Shown in pieces: positions 19,563-27,699 of a stretch of 64,000 nucleotides of DNA (positions within the stretch are counted from its first letter, which is position 1; every line of letters begins with the position of its first letter). A program made the translations under genes and the position numbers. This DNA comes from Shewanella intestini (GTDB lineage Bacteria > Pseudomonadota > Gammaproteobacteria > Enterobacterales > Shewanellaceae), in NCBI RefSeq assembly GCF_018221465.1, contig NZ_JAAIKR010000002.1:248001-312000 (forward strand). The letters are read 5' to 3'. The notes beneath the pieces were generated by a model, which saw nothing but the letters and a program-made list of their open reading frames with translations, ran no database searches and had not been told where the DNA came from.

Positions 19563-20444
19563 TTAACGCTGCTCAATTTTATAAGTTAAATTATAGAAGT
19601 GAGCTTCACTTTTACCATTTTCAAACTGGTTGTAAACACCTGCTTTGAAGTAGCATAAGAACGCTTGCCAATAACTGATATCGTGATCGACCATGGTCTT
19701 TCCATCCATTTTTATTACGAGTTTTTTATTTCCGACAATGACATCAAACTTGGTCGGCTGCTCGGGATCAAATTGACCTAGACGTAATCTTAAGTAGGCA
19801 TTTTTACATTCACTTGTGCCTCTATTACCACTTTTTGCTGAACAATTAACATTATTGTTTTTAATAATTGCCCAGTAATTATCTTCATAGCCTTGTCGAC
19901 TTTTTTCATAAACGATACGTAACAATGGGTGAGGAATATATCCTACACCGTGTTTGCCATCATCAAATGTACCTTTGTTATGCACTTGCAACAGCGTCAT
20001 CGCATCATTTTTAGACGGACTATTATTCATGGCTTCACGAGGATTTATTGGTATCACATCTGCAGATAAGTGATAAAACGTGCTTGGCAAGTCACTTTTG
20101 AAGTTTGGCAATACCCGTAATTCATTACGCAGTTTGTAACCTTGCATACTCATTACCAGTGCTTCACTCCCTGTATCGACATAGAAGTGTTCGTTAACGA
20201 CATCAGAAAAATTGCTGTCTGTTGCCAGTTCATATTTTGAACCGGGTTTAGCATTCGGGGTGGAAATCTGTAATTTTGATGCGTTTAAAATGGAATCAAA
20301 TCTCGAATAGTTTGCTGGAGAAACATGTGTACCAGACGGCGTCGGTATAATCACTGTGGTTTTTTTTGTGGCAACATTATTGGCATGACAACCGAGAGTG
20401 AACAGAGAAATAACGAGTAACAATAAGGTCTTATTTTCCATCAT
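19563..20444 (-). CDS. Alginate lyase, polysaccharide lyase family 7, lipoprotein
   Basis: 293 residues. The N-terminus is a lipoprotein signal (KTLLLLVISLFTLGC, cysteine at 19), so the enzyme is probably anchored to a membrane facing the periplasm or outside. The three hallmark blocks of PL7 are present: RNELR (106-110), QVH (153-155) and YFKAGVYNQ (265-273). By family knowledge these provide the catalytic Arg, Gln, His and Tyr that cleave alginate by beta-elimination. In PL7 the middle block is either QIH or QVH, and QVH has been associated with preference for polymannuronate; this is only a correlation. No carbohydrate-binding domain and no other alginate genes (porin, DEH reductase, KDG kinase) lie nearby, so it stands alone. 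It could be transferred or serve a system encoded elsewhere. Confidence 0.92.
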   Translation of the reverse strand: MMENKTLLLLVISLFTLGCHANNVATKKTTVIIPTPSGTHVSPANYSRFDSILNASKLQISTPNAKPGSKYELATDSNFSDVVNEHFYVDTGSEALVMSMQGYKLRNELRVLPNFKSDLPSTFYHLSADVIPINPREAMNNSPSKNDAMTLLQVHNKGTFDDGKHGVGYIPHPLLRIVYEKSRQGYEDNYWAIIKNNNVNCSAKSGNRGTSECKNAYLRLRLGQFDPEQPTKFDVIVGNKKLVIKMDGKTMVDHDISYWQAFLCYFKAGVYNQFENGKSEAHFYNLTYKIEQR

Positions 20445-20851
20445 TAAGTGCTTTGTGTCGGATAACGGTGCATTAATTTATACTATTGCATGACAAAATA
20501 CTGTGATTAGCAATAAAAAAGTTACAGGATCACAAAAATCGCTCAATTTAATTAACCTATAACCTTGTTGGAAATTTAATAATGATTAACTGTAGTGATT
20601 AACAAGAGCAGGACATTAATAGCCTGTTAGAACATAGGATTTGATGCTAAATAAGTGATTGTTAAATTATGGGGGTAAATCAACCATTAACTGTATGGGT
20701 TTTAAACAGTGCCTTGATAACGGTTTTATTTCATTTAAAACTGTGATTTGTATCTGAAATGAAACTGTACTTTTTCAGGCGTTTCTATATTGTAACGAAT
20801 ATGTTCGATATTGTAGCTTGGTGGTGAATTTATAATGGTATTAAATTTTAG
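20445..20851. other. Divergent promoter region, 407 bp
   Basis: AT-rich gap between the alginate lyase gene (minus) and the unknown membrane protein gene (plus). No gene, repeat or clear operator seen. It must contain promoters for both units. Confidence 0.5.
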
Positions 20852-21595
20852 ATGAATAGCAAAAAATTCAATTCAACTATATGGCGAATAAATGGTGTCA
20901 TTATCGCTGTATTGGGTATTTTTTTAATCCTCACAATTATTGTCAGTGGCATCATATTTGTGAGTCAGTATAAAAATAAACCAATAAAAAATGTGATCAG
21001 TACTAAAACTGTAATAACAGAGAAAAGTATCTCAATGAGTGAGCCTGAGTATATTAAAGGCACGCGCTCAATATTGTTAACATTAAGCAGTTTTGAAAAT
21101 GTGACTGTACCACCTGATAACAGCTATACACAGGTATTATCATCATCGGTAAGAAACTATTTATTTATTGATAGCCAAAGTAGGCAACAGCACTGGTTAT
21201 TACCTACTAATGAAAATGTTATTTTACACCGAGAACTAATATTTCGAGAAAGTCACCTTATTTCGAAAACTGATTCAGAGATAGCGAAACCTAACGCAAT
21301 TGCGCAACTTTATGTCTTAACCAAAGAAGATACCAATAATGATGACTTAATCAATGAATTAGATTTGGCTACATTAGCGTTATCGACCGCAGATGGGAAA
21401 GATTTCACCACGGCGATAAGGCATATTGAGCAATATATTGGTAGTGTGTTTATTGATCCGCATTATCTATTAGTCTTTTATCGTAAGTCAGACTTATTTT
21501 ATTCCAGTATGATAGATTTAGAGAATTTTACCGTAGTGTCTAAGCAACAAATAAGTCTACCGTCAATGACATTGGCATTGCGACAAGGAGTTTAA
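20852..21595 (+). CDS. Unknown membrane-anchored protein, 247 aa
   Basis: I do not recognise this family. One strong membrane helix near the N-terminus (VIIAVLGIFLILTIIVSGIIF, about 16-36) after a basic stretch, then about 210 residues that should face the periplasm, with no cysteines and no motif I can name. Segments such as QLYVLTKEDTNNDDLINELDLATLALSTADG (about 148-178) look like a beta-propeller or sensor strand with an acidic, calcium-site-like loop (DTNNDDLINELD), which is a guess. The downstream SDR gene begins 3 bp after its stop and its ribosome site (AAGGAG) lies inside the end of this gene, so the two are translated together. Confidence 0.7.
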   Translation: MNSKKFNSTIWRINGVIIAVLGIFLILTIIVSGIIFVSQYKNKPIKNVISTKTVITEKSISMSEPEYIKGTRSILLTLSSFENVTVPPDNSYTQVLSSSVRNYLFIDSQSRQQHWLLPTNENVILHRELIFRESHLISKTDSEIAKPNAIAQLYVLTKEDTNNDDLINELDLATLALSTADGKDFTTAIRHIEQYIGSVFIDPHYLLVFYRKSDLFYSSMIDLENFTVVSKQQISLPSMTLALRQGV

Positions 21596-21598
21596 CAG

Positions 21599-22261
21599 AT
21601 GAAAACGGTCATAATCACAGGTGCAAACCGTGGTATAGGTTTAGCCCTGAGTGAATATTTTGTTGCCCAGGGTGCGAACGTTATCGCAGTTTGCAGAAAT
21701 CGCTCACAGGCGTTGTCAAATTTAGGGGTTGAGATAGTCAGTGGTATTGATGTCACTAACGAATCAGACTTAAAGACATTACAGGCTTATGTCAAAGATA
21801 TTCGCATTGATGTACTGATTTGTAATGCCGGCATTTTGCATGATGAACAATTTGGACGACTTAATTTTGACACCATAAGACGTCAGTTTGAAGTCAATAC
21901 CATCGCTCCATTGCAAATCGTTGAATTACTTGAGCGACAATTAGGACAACACAGTAAAGTGGCACTTATAACGTCGCGAATGGGGTCAATTACAGATAAT
22001 ACATCCGGTGGCCGATATGGTTACAGAATGTCAAAAGCGGCATTAAATGCTGCTGGTATGTCATTAAGTCATGACTTAGCACCAAGAAAAATTGCCGTTG
22101 GTATTTATCACCCAGGTTATGTTCAAACGGATATGGTTGGCCAGCGTGGGAATATTAGTGCACGTGAAAGCGCCAGTTGTCTAGGTGAGTTAATTAATGG
22201 ATTAACTTTAGCGCAAACAGGTGAATTTAGGCACGCAAATGGTCAAATACTGCCTTGGTAA
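21599..22261 (+). CDS. Short-chain dehydrogenase/reductase (SDR)
   Basis: Classical SDR of 220 residues. Cofactor loop TGANRGIG (7-14), NAG (76-78), and the catalytic set S130, Y142 and K146 (YRMSK). The substrate cannot be read from the sequence; compact SDRs of this kind act on carbonyl or hydroxyl groups with NAD(P). It is expressed with the unknown membrane-anchored protein upstream (3-bp gap). The C-terminus ends in a short GEFRHANGQILPW, close to the common SDR ending. Confidence 0.9.
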   Translation: MKTVIITGANRGIGLALSEYFVAQGANVIAVCRNRSQALSNLGVEIVSGIDVTNESDLKTLQAYVKDIRIDVLICNAGILHDEQFGRLNFDTIRRQFEVNTIAPLQIVELLERQLGQHSKVALITSRMGSITDNTSGGRYGYRMSKAALNAAGMSLSHDLAPRKIAVGIYHPGYVQTDMVGQRGNISARESASCLGELINGLTLAQTGEFRHANGQILPW

Positions 22262-22592
22262 GTTACAATTTTTTATTGTTCGCTTATTTAAAAAAATAGC
22301 CAGTTAATTTCAACATCAGCATTTAAATCGTTGCAATTTACAAAGCCACGCTAAGTTGCCAATTCGTTATGTGTGGTTTTGTAAACAAAAAGTTTATTTT
22401 TTAATGTCTTAACTGGACAGTTACTATTTCAATGACAGAGGCGTTAGTTTGCAATAGTAAAGTGATTGTTTATAAAGTAGACAGCTAAATGTTACAACAG
22501 TTTGTAATTGGACGAATTTATTGTTTAACGCTTTAGAAAACCTACCAGAACTGGTTATAATATTCTATCCAATAAAATAACCGATTCTTCAA
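22262..22592. other. Gene-free stretch, 331 bp
   Basis: AT-rich gap before the PAS-GGDEF gene. A TATAAT hexamer at 22556-22561, about 30 bp before the start codon, may be the -10 element, but the -35 region is weak. No terminator seen after the SDR gene. Confidence 0.4.
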
Positions 22593-23828
22593 ATGCCATT
22601 TATTAATATCGACTCCACTTATGGTGTTGTTATCATACAAGATTTAATTGTAGTCGATGCCGACCTCAATTACGCACGTTTGTATGGTTACGAAAGTAGT
22701 GAAGAGTTGCTCGCTGATATTAATTCATTTTTAGATCTTATTCCCAAAGAGTATCAAGACCTTGCAGTTAAAAATTTTAAAGGCACTATCGCTGGCGAAA
22801 TAACGCCTAAAGGTCATACTTTCACTAATATTGATCGTTATGGAAAAGAGTTTACTGTTTTCTCGGTTGATCATGTCATTAAGTGGCAAGGCAAACCGGC
22901 ATTACAAGTTACTGTCATTGACCTGTCTGTCGTTGTCAAAGCTAATCAAAGATTGCGACAACAAGATTTGATGTTTCGGCGTTTAGTGATGAATTCAGGG
23001 CAAGGCATGATTGTCCATAGAAACTTCAAACCGTTGATGATTAATAATGCTTGGGTGAAAGAAATGCGAGCGGATTCCATAGAGCAAGTGCTTGCAATGA
23101 AAACTATTTTACCCATTATCCCCATCGAGGTACAACAACGAGCCTATCAACGATATGCTGATGTTCTTGATGGCGATTTTATAGGTAAAAGTCACGTTAT
23201 TGAGAACATTTGTTTTGACGGCCAACGACGGTTTTTCAATGCATATGACAATGTTGTTGAATGGGAAGGCGAAAAAGCAATTCAAGTTGTTATTGAAGAC
23301 TGTACAGATAAAGTTCACTATGAAAACTTATTATCATATAGAGCTTCACATGACAGTTTAACTGAGTTACTCAATCGAAGCGCTATTTATGAGTGGCTAA
23401 AAAAACTCTCAAGTCAAAAGCTGACGTGTCTTTTACTCGATATCGATGACTTTAAGCTTGTTAATGACACACATGGCCATTTTACGGGTGATACGGTAAT
23501 AAAAGCGTTAGCGTCAATCACTAAGGAAATCGTGGGAAGCCGTGACGGTGTAGTAGGGCGTTGGGGTGGCGAAGAATTCATAGCCTTTATTCCACTCAAT
23601 GATATAACTCATGTAAGTCAATTAGCTGAACTTATTCGGCAACGTTTTGAGCAGTTACTTTTCATCTCTGAATCCAATGAGTTTAAAGTGACTGTCAGTA
23701 TTGGGGTGGGTCAATGTGTAAAATGCATTGACATGAAATGTGTCGAGAACTTAATAAAAAAGACTGATAAAGCATTATATCAAGCAAAGGCGCAAGGTAA
23801 AAATTCCATACAAATTAATCACTATTAG
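22593..23828 (+). CDS. PAS-PAS-GGDEF diguanylate cyclase
   Basis: 411 residues, cytosolic. Two PAS-like sensory domains (about 10-112 and 126-238; each ends with a strand of the type KPALQVTVID / KAIQVVIED) and a GGDEF domain (about 250-411). The active site GGEEF (325-329) and LLDIDDFKLVNDTHGH are intact, so it should make cyclic di-GMP. The inhibitory RxxD site is absent: the four residues at that position read S-R-D-G. No clear haem or flavin ligand can be assigned in the PAS domains. There is no Shine-Dalgarno sequence before the ATG, only AT-rich DNA. Single gene. Confidence 0.88.
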   Translation: MPFINIDSTYGVVIIQDLIVVDADLNYARLYGYESSEELLADINSFLDLIPKEYQDLAVKNFKGTIAGEITPKGHTFTNIDRYGKEFTVFSVDHVIKWQGKPALQVTVIDLSVVVKANQRLRQQDLMFRRLVMNSGQGMIVHRNFKPLMINNAWVKEMRADSIEQVLAMKTILPIIPIEVQQRAYQRYADVLDGDFIGKSHVIENICFDGQRRFFNAYDNVVEWEGEKAIQVVIEDCTDKVHYENLLSYRASHDSLTELLNRSAIYEWLKKLSSQKLTCLLLDIDDFKLVNDTHGHFTGDTVIKALASITKEIVGSRDGVVGRWGGEEFIAFIPLNDITHVSQLAELIRQRFEQLLFISESNEFKVTVSIGVGQCVKCIDMKCVENLIKKTDKALYQAKAQGKNSIQINHY

Positions 23829-24415
23829 TCTATGGGAAACGGGCAAAAGCAGTGCTTACGTTGTACAGCTAAAATTAGATAATGCGTCAAGGTTACTAAA
23901 ATAATCCACGAGCCTGATAATTAGAAGTTATAATGTGTGTAAGGCTTCTCATGATATAAATTTATGCGCCTTATCCAATTAAGTTGAAGCTCACAGAAGC
24001 GCCATATTTTAACCTGTTACAAGTGTTGCGCATTATATATGCTTATATAGCTATTTTAAAACGTCACTTTAGTTAAATTAAATGTCACCTTGGCTAAAAA
24101 ATGTGGTGTACTAGATAATAAATAGACTTCCAATAAATTCGTATCCATAAAATTATACCTGTAAAATATTGGTGCTATAGGTTTAAATATACAATATCCG
24201 TTAAAGCTAGCGTCAGCTAACCCCACTTTTAAATATACATTTTTGTTTTAGATGCAAACAGCTAATTAGTGTTAGTTTAATAACATTATTAGCCATGTTG
24301 ATTAAGGTTATTCGGTATCAATACAATGCCTGTAATTTTATGACTGTCTATCAATTATTAATTGAACTACAGTGATTATGTATTAAATGGTATTATAACA
24401 AAATAGTGTTTAATT

Positions 24416-24502
24416 ATGTTAGCGTTAGCTGTTGTAGCGGTGGCTTTAATAGGTCTTAGATTTAAATTATTTTTATATGCACAGAATGAAGAGGGTTTAT
24501 AA
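24416..24502 (+). CDS. Possible 28-aa membrane microprotein
   Basis: An ATG-to-TAA frame encoding one hydrophobic segment (MLALAVVAVALIGL) followed by a basic/aromatic turn (RFKLFLYA) and an acidic tail (QNEEGL). The layout resembles a single-pass microprotein, and the piece is richer in G+C than its surroundings. There is no Shine-Dalgarno sequence and chance cannot be excluded at this size; it may also be a fragment of a lost gene. Confidence 0.2.
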   Translation: MLALAVVAVALIGLRFKLFLYAQNEEGL

Positions 24503-24697
24503 ATATCAAAATTTTTGTCTTAATTATATGTTATTCAACAAGTAACAGGACATAAATGATGGCTTAATTTAAAGCAGAACCAAATCAAGCCAAAGATGGA
24601 ATTGTTTTTTATTGGGTTAATTTATTCAAAATAAGTTTTTTCAAAAGTGATTGCAAATAATCGTGGAAAATACATCAATAAAACTTAAGTTATTATA

Positions 24698-24746
24698 TGA
24701 CAACTGACAACTGACAACTGACAACTGACAACTGACAACTGACAAC
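24698..24746. repeat. Tandem repeat, TGACAAC x 7
   Basis: Seven perfect head-to-tail copies of the heptamer TGACAAC, 49 bp in all, followed directly by CGCAATG. The unit is not a multiple of three and is not in a gene. Arrays like this change copy number by slippage. Confidence 0.97.
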
Positions 24747-24769
24747 CGCAATGTTTCTCATACCAGTAT

Positions 24770-24789
24770 GTTGAACTTGTTTGTTCAAC
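24770..24789. repeat. Hairpin GTTGAAC / GTTCAAC
   Basis: 7-bp perfect inverted repeat with a 6-base loop (TTGTTT) about 90 bp downstream of the MATE stop codon. No T-run, so terminator role unsure. Confidence 0.5.
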
Positions 24790-24822
24790 ACAATGCTATT
24801 CAACTGCACTTTTGCACAATCA

Positions 24823-24848
24823 GCCAACGGTTTGCTTTGTTCGTTGGC
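24823..24848 (-). terminator. Hairpin downstream of the MATE gene
   Basis: GCCAACG (24823-24829) and CGTTGGC (24842-24848) with a 12-base loop, 30 bp after the MATE stop on the minus strand. Lacks a proper T-run, so it may mark the transcript end only with help from Rho. Confidence 0.4.
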
Positions 24849-24878
24849 CCTTTAAGGTTAGATGAGTTAATTAATGCG

Positions 24879-26264
24879 TTACTCTATTGCAACCAAGTGC
24901 TTACGCATTTTGTTAGAGGCGCACAAGCCATTGATTCGTTTAATTTCTTTAATAATAAAAGGTAACAGTAATAGCGATAACGCGACGTTAGAAAGGGGCA
25001 CTGCTAACCATATGCCGTTAACACCGATCATATTGGGTAATATGAACAAAAATGGGATTTGGATAAACATGTTTGCAAATGAAACCATTAAGGCTATTTT
25101 TGCCTGATTGACAGCCATGTAATACATGCTGGCAATAAAGATAAAGCCATCGAGCACTAATGCAAATAAATGTAGCCGCATACCCGTTAAGGTTTCAGCC
25201 ATTAATGCAGCATCTTCACTAATAAAAAAGCTGATAACATGCTCAGGAAATAGGTTAATAAACGCGACGCTGCAAATTCCCAAAATGCCCGTAACCTTAA
25301 CCGCAAGTAATACGGTCGCTTTTATGTGGTTCATGTTTTTTGCACCGTAATAGTAACTTACCGGAGGTTGCATACCACCTGCAATCCCTTCAGCTAACAA
25401 ATAAAATAGGGTTGCCACATAACCTACAATGGCAAAGGCGGCGACATGAACCGCTGAGCCAAACTTCATAAACAAATAGTTGTGTAGTGCAATGATAAAA
25501 CTAAAATACAAAAACATAATTAAACTTGAACTACCAAGGGTTAATATTGAACTCATTTCCTTAGCTGTTACGTTTTTGATAGTTAACTTAAGACGGGTAT
25601 TGGCTTTAGGAGAGACAAAGTAGTTTATTGCCAATAGTACCACCGCAACTTGTGACAATAATGTCGCTATTGCTGCTCCTTTTAGTTCGTACTCCCAAAC
25701 AGCAATAAATAGATAATCTAAGCCGATATTGAGCGCCGCGCCCATGATTAATAATTTGGTCGCTAGGGCTGGATTTTCGTCATTGCGTACCAATAAGGGG
25801 AGCGCTGTTGCGGCAGTAGTAAAAAATGCACCATATACAAAAACCTCAATGTAATCAGTGGCCATAGATAAGCTGCTACCACTAGCTGATTGTAACAGCA
25901 ATAATTGCTGGCCAAAGAGTCCAATCATAATCGCGCTGAGAAAACTCATAAGGATAACTAAGATAGCGGCATTATTAACGACGCGTTTGGCTTGATTGGG
26001 TGCATCAGCCCCACGACTGATAGATAACAAGCTACCGGCACCCATACCAATCATCATTCCCACACCGACAATGCAGCAAATAATTGGCCAGGCCATGTTT
26101 ATTCCGGCTAACCCTTCATAGCCAATGTAGTGTCCGACAAAAATGCCGTCAATAATTTGATATAAGCCACTGACTAACATTGCTGTTATGGATGGAATGG
26201 CATATTTCCAAAAGTGTTTACTGACGGTTAATTCTACTACTGATGTTTTCGGCTCAAATGACAT
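24879..26264 (-). CDS. MATE-family efflux transporter
   Basis: 461 residues with about twelve membrane helices in two similar halves, the layout of the multidrug and toxic compound extrusion family. The first half opens with KHFWKYAIPSITAMLVSGLYQIIDGIF-type sequence with conserved Pro and the GHYIGYEGLAGI turn; the equivalent second-half helices start near ILTLGSSSLIMFLYFSF. It probably exports organic cations or drugs in exchange for Na+ or H+. It is divergent from a lysR gene 125 bp away, with an operator candidate between them, so that regulator is the likely controller. Substrate unknown. Confidence 0.9.
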   Translation of the reverse strand: MSFEPKTSVVELTVSKHFWKYAIPSITAMLVSGLYQIIDGIFVGHYIGYEGLAGINMAWPIICCIVGVGMMIGMGAGSLLSISRGADAPNQAKRVVNNAAILVILMSFLSAIMIGLFGQQLLLLQSASGSSLSMATDYIEVFVYGAFFTTAATALPLLVRNDENPALATKLLIMGAALNIGLDYLFIAVWEYELKGAAIATLLSQVAVVLLAINYFVSPKANTRLKLTIKNVTAKEMSSILTLGSSSLIMFLYFSFIIALHNYLFMKFGSAVHVAAFAIVGYVATLFYLLAEGIAGGMQPPVSYYYGAKNMNHIKATVLLAVKVTGILGICSVAFINLFPEHVISFFISEDAALMAETLTGMRLHLFALVLDGFIFIASMYYMAVNQAKIALMVSFANMFIQIPFLFILPNMIGVNGIWLAVPLSNVALSLLLLPFIIKEIKRINGLCASNKMRKHLVAIE

Positions 26265-26331
26265 AACTACAACTTTCTGAATTCAATAAGAATGGTGATT
26301 ATCAGGGATGATTAAGATGGTTTAAAGTTAG

Positions 26332-26356
26332 TATCTATCACTTTAGCGGATAGATA
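26332..26356. promoter_or_regulatory. Palindromic LysR-type operator candidate (T-N11-A)
   Basis: TATCTATC (26332-26339) and GATAGATA (26349-26356) form a perfect 8-bp inverted repeat with a 9-base spacer. Its core fits the LysR box T-N11-A (T at 26338, A at 26350). It lies in the 125-bp gap between the divergent MATE and lysR genes, 33 bp before the lysR start. Confidence 0.7.
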
Positions 26357-26389
26357 TAATGGGTTGTTATTAATTAATGGTACAAAAAC

Positions 26390-27298
26390 ATGAATTGGTC
26401 AATTGAACAACTTGAAGCTTTTGTTACTGCGGTAAATAGTGGATCTTTTTCTGCTGCAGCAAGGACATTAGGTAAAGCACAGTCACGCGTCAGTACTGCT
26501 ATTGCCAACTTAGAGGTGGATTTAGGATTTAAGTTATTTGATAGAAGTGCACGCATGCCTGTGTTAACCGAGCAAGGTCAACAAATGTTAATTGAAGCTA
26601 ATGCGGTAATCGCGCAGTGTGAGCGGCTAAATTCTCGGGCAATGAGTGTTCAAACCCAAGATGAATTAGCGTTGACCATCGCCATTGATGAAGCTGTGCC
26701 CATTTCCGCTTTTGAAACATTTTTCTATAAAACTGCGGCGACGTTTCCTTTGCTACAACTTACCATTCTTAATGGTTCTCGTGACGATATTGCCCAATGG
26801 GTTGATGAGAAAAAAGCCGATTTAGGGGTGTTATTTTTAGATGAGCAACTTTGCGAACGCTTGGAGTTTTTTAGTATTGATAGTTTTCATCAATCTTTAA
26901 TTGTGTCAGTTGATCATCCATTAGCGAAAGTGTCAGTACCGACCATTGCCCAGTTAAATCAATATAGACAGTTAGTGATTTGCGACTTACTCACCAAAAG
27001 TAAACCCATTTCGGCTAATTGCTGGCATATCGATAGTTATTATCATATGACGTCATTGGTCGTTAAAGGCTTAGGTTGGGCATTAGTACCAGAACATATT
27101 GCCGACTCTCAATGGTATTCAGGTGAAATAACCGAGCTAAGTTGTTACCACATTTCTGATTCATTACTAATAGAAATGGGCTTAGTAAAACGTCGAGATA
27201 AAGGTGCGGGTAATATTATGAACTGGATGTTTGCAGAGGTGAATAAAATGTTCATTGAAGCTAAACTGGCAAAGCGCAGTGTCAGTGCAAAAAGTTAA
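26390..27298 (+). CDS. LysR-family transcriptional regulator
   Basis: 302 residues, standard length. N-terminal winged helix-turn-helix (1-60: IEQLEAFVTAVNSGSFSAAA, then LGKAQSRVSTAIANLE) and a C-terminal effector domain of the periplasmic-binding-protein fold (about 95-295). Effector unknown. Divergent from the MATE gene, the common arrangement in which the regulator controls its neighbour and itself; the palindrome at 26332-26356 is the candidate site. Ribosome site is weak. Confidence 0.93.
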   Translation: MNWSIEQLEAFVTAVNSGSFSAAARTLGKAQSRVSTAIANLEVDLGFKLFDRSARMPVLTEQGQQMLIEANAVIAQCERLNSRAMSVQTQDELALTIAIDEAVPISAFETFFYKTAATFPLLQLTILNGSRDDIAQWVDEKKADLGVLFLDEQLCERLEFFSIDSFHQSLIVSVDHPLAKVSVPTIAQLNQYRQLVICDLLTKSKPISANCWHIDSYYHMTSLVVKGLGWALVPEHIADSQWYSGEITELSCYHISDSLLIEMGLVKRRDKGAGNIMNWMFAEVNKMFIEAKLAKRSVSAKS

Positions 27299-27345
27299 CC
27301 TGTTGGTTTATTGCTTTTATAGGGCTGGTGGTTTCAAGACCCATA

Positions 27346-27699
27346 TCAATCTACACAAGTCTCTAAGGTGCTTTTTGACATCTGTAAATTAGCTGGCTTT
27401 TTAACTGTGAGATCTAAATCTAAATTTGAATCAGGGATACAGCAGCATGGCAGACATTCATTGGCTTCAAGCTCAACGATAGGGTCGTTAATATATTTCA
27501 CAGAGCCTTGATTAATTTTGGTTTTACATGAACCACAAAAGCCATTGCGACATTCAGAAAATACCTCAATTTGCTTGAGCTCAAGTGCTTCAAGCAAATT
27601 GGCTTCATTGTCAGTATATAACAGCACAGGTTGGCCATTTATACTGACAATAGGTGCTTTTTTAAAAGGGTTATTACAAGTCAAAATCAGCAAACTCAT
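27346..27699 (-). CDS. yfaE: 2Fe-2S ferredoxin of ribonucleotide reductase, YfaE type
   Basis: Plant-type ferredoxin with the cluster ligands [12 protein letters not shown] (C-x4-C-x2-C) and a fourth cysteine in ECLPCCC. YfaE delivers electrons that repair the diferric-tyrosyl cofactor of NrdB. The start overlaps the end of nrdB by about 26 bp, showing tight coupling; the ATG at 27699 is taken, although a TTG further in would give a length closer to E. coli YfaE (84). The C-terminal tail after the cluster (about 25 residues) is longer than usual. Third gene of nrdA-nrdB-yfaE. Confidence 0.88.
   Translation of the reverse strand: MSLLILTCNNPFKKAPIVSINGQPVLLYTDNEANLLEALELKQIEVFSECRNGFCGSCKTKINQGSVKYINDPIVELEANECLPCCCIPDSNLDLDLTVKKPANLQMSKSTLETCVD

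Larger units (their letters stand above)
23829..24878. other. Gene-poor AT-rich kilobase
   Basis: No gene of normal length on either strand in 1050 bp between the PAS-GGDEF gene and the convergent MATE gene. It contains one very short hydrophobic frame (24416-24502), a perfect heptamer tandem repeat (24698-24746) and two hairpins close to the MATE stop codon. Such a stretch could be the remains of lost genes or hold unannotated RNA. Confidence 0.6.

Noticed and set aside
24698-24746. The short repeats as a CRISPR array
   Set aside because: The copies are directly head to tail without spacers and only 7 bp long; no cas genes are present.
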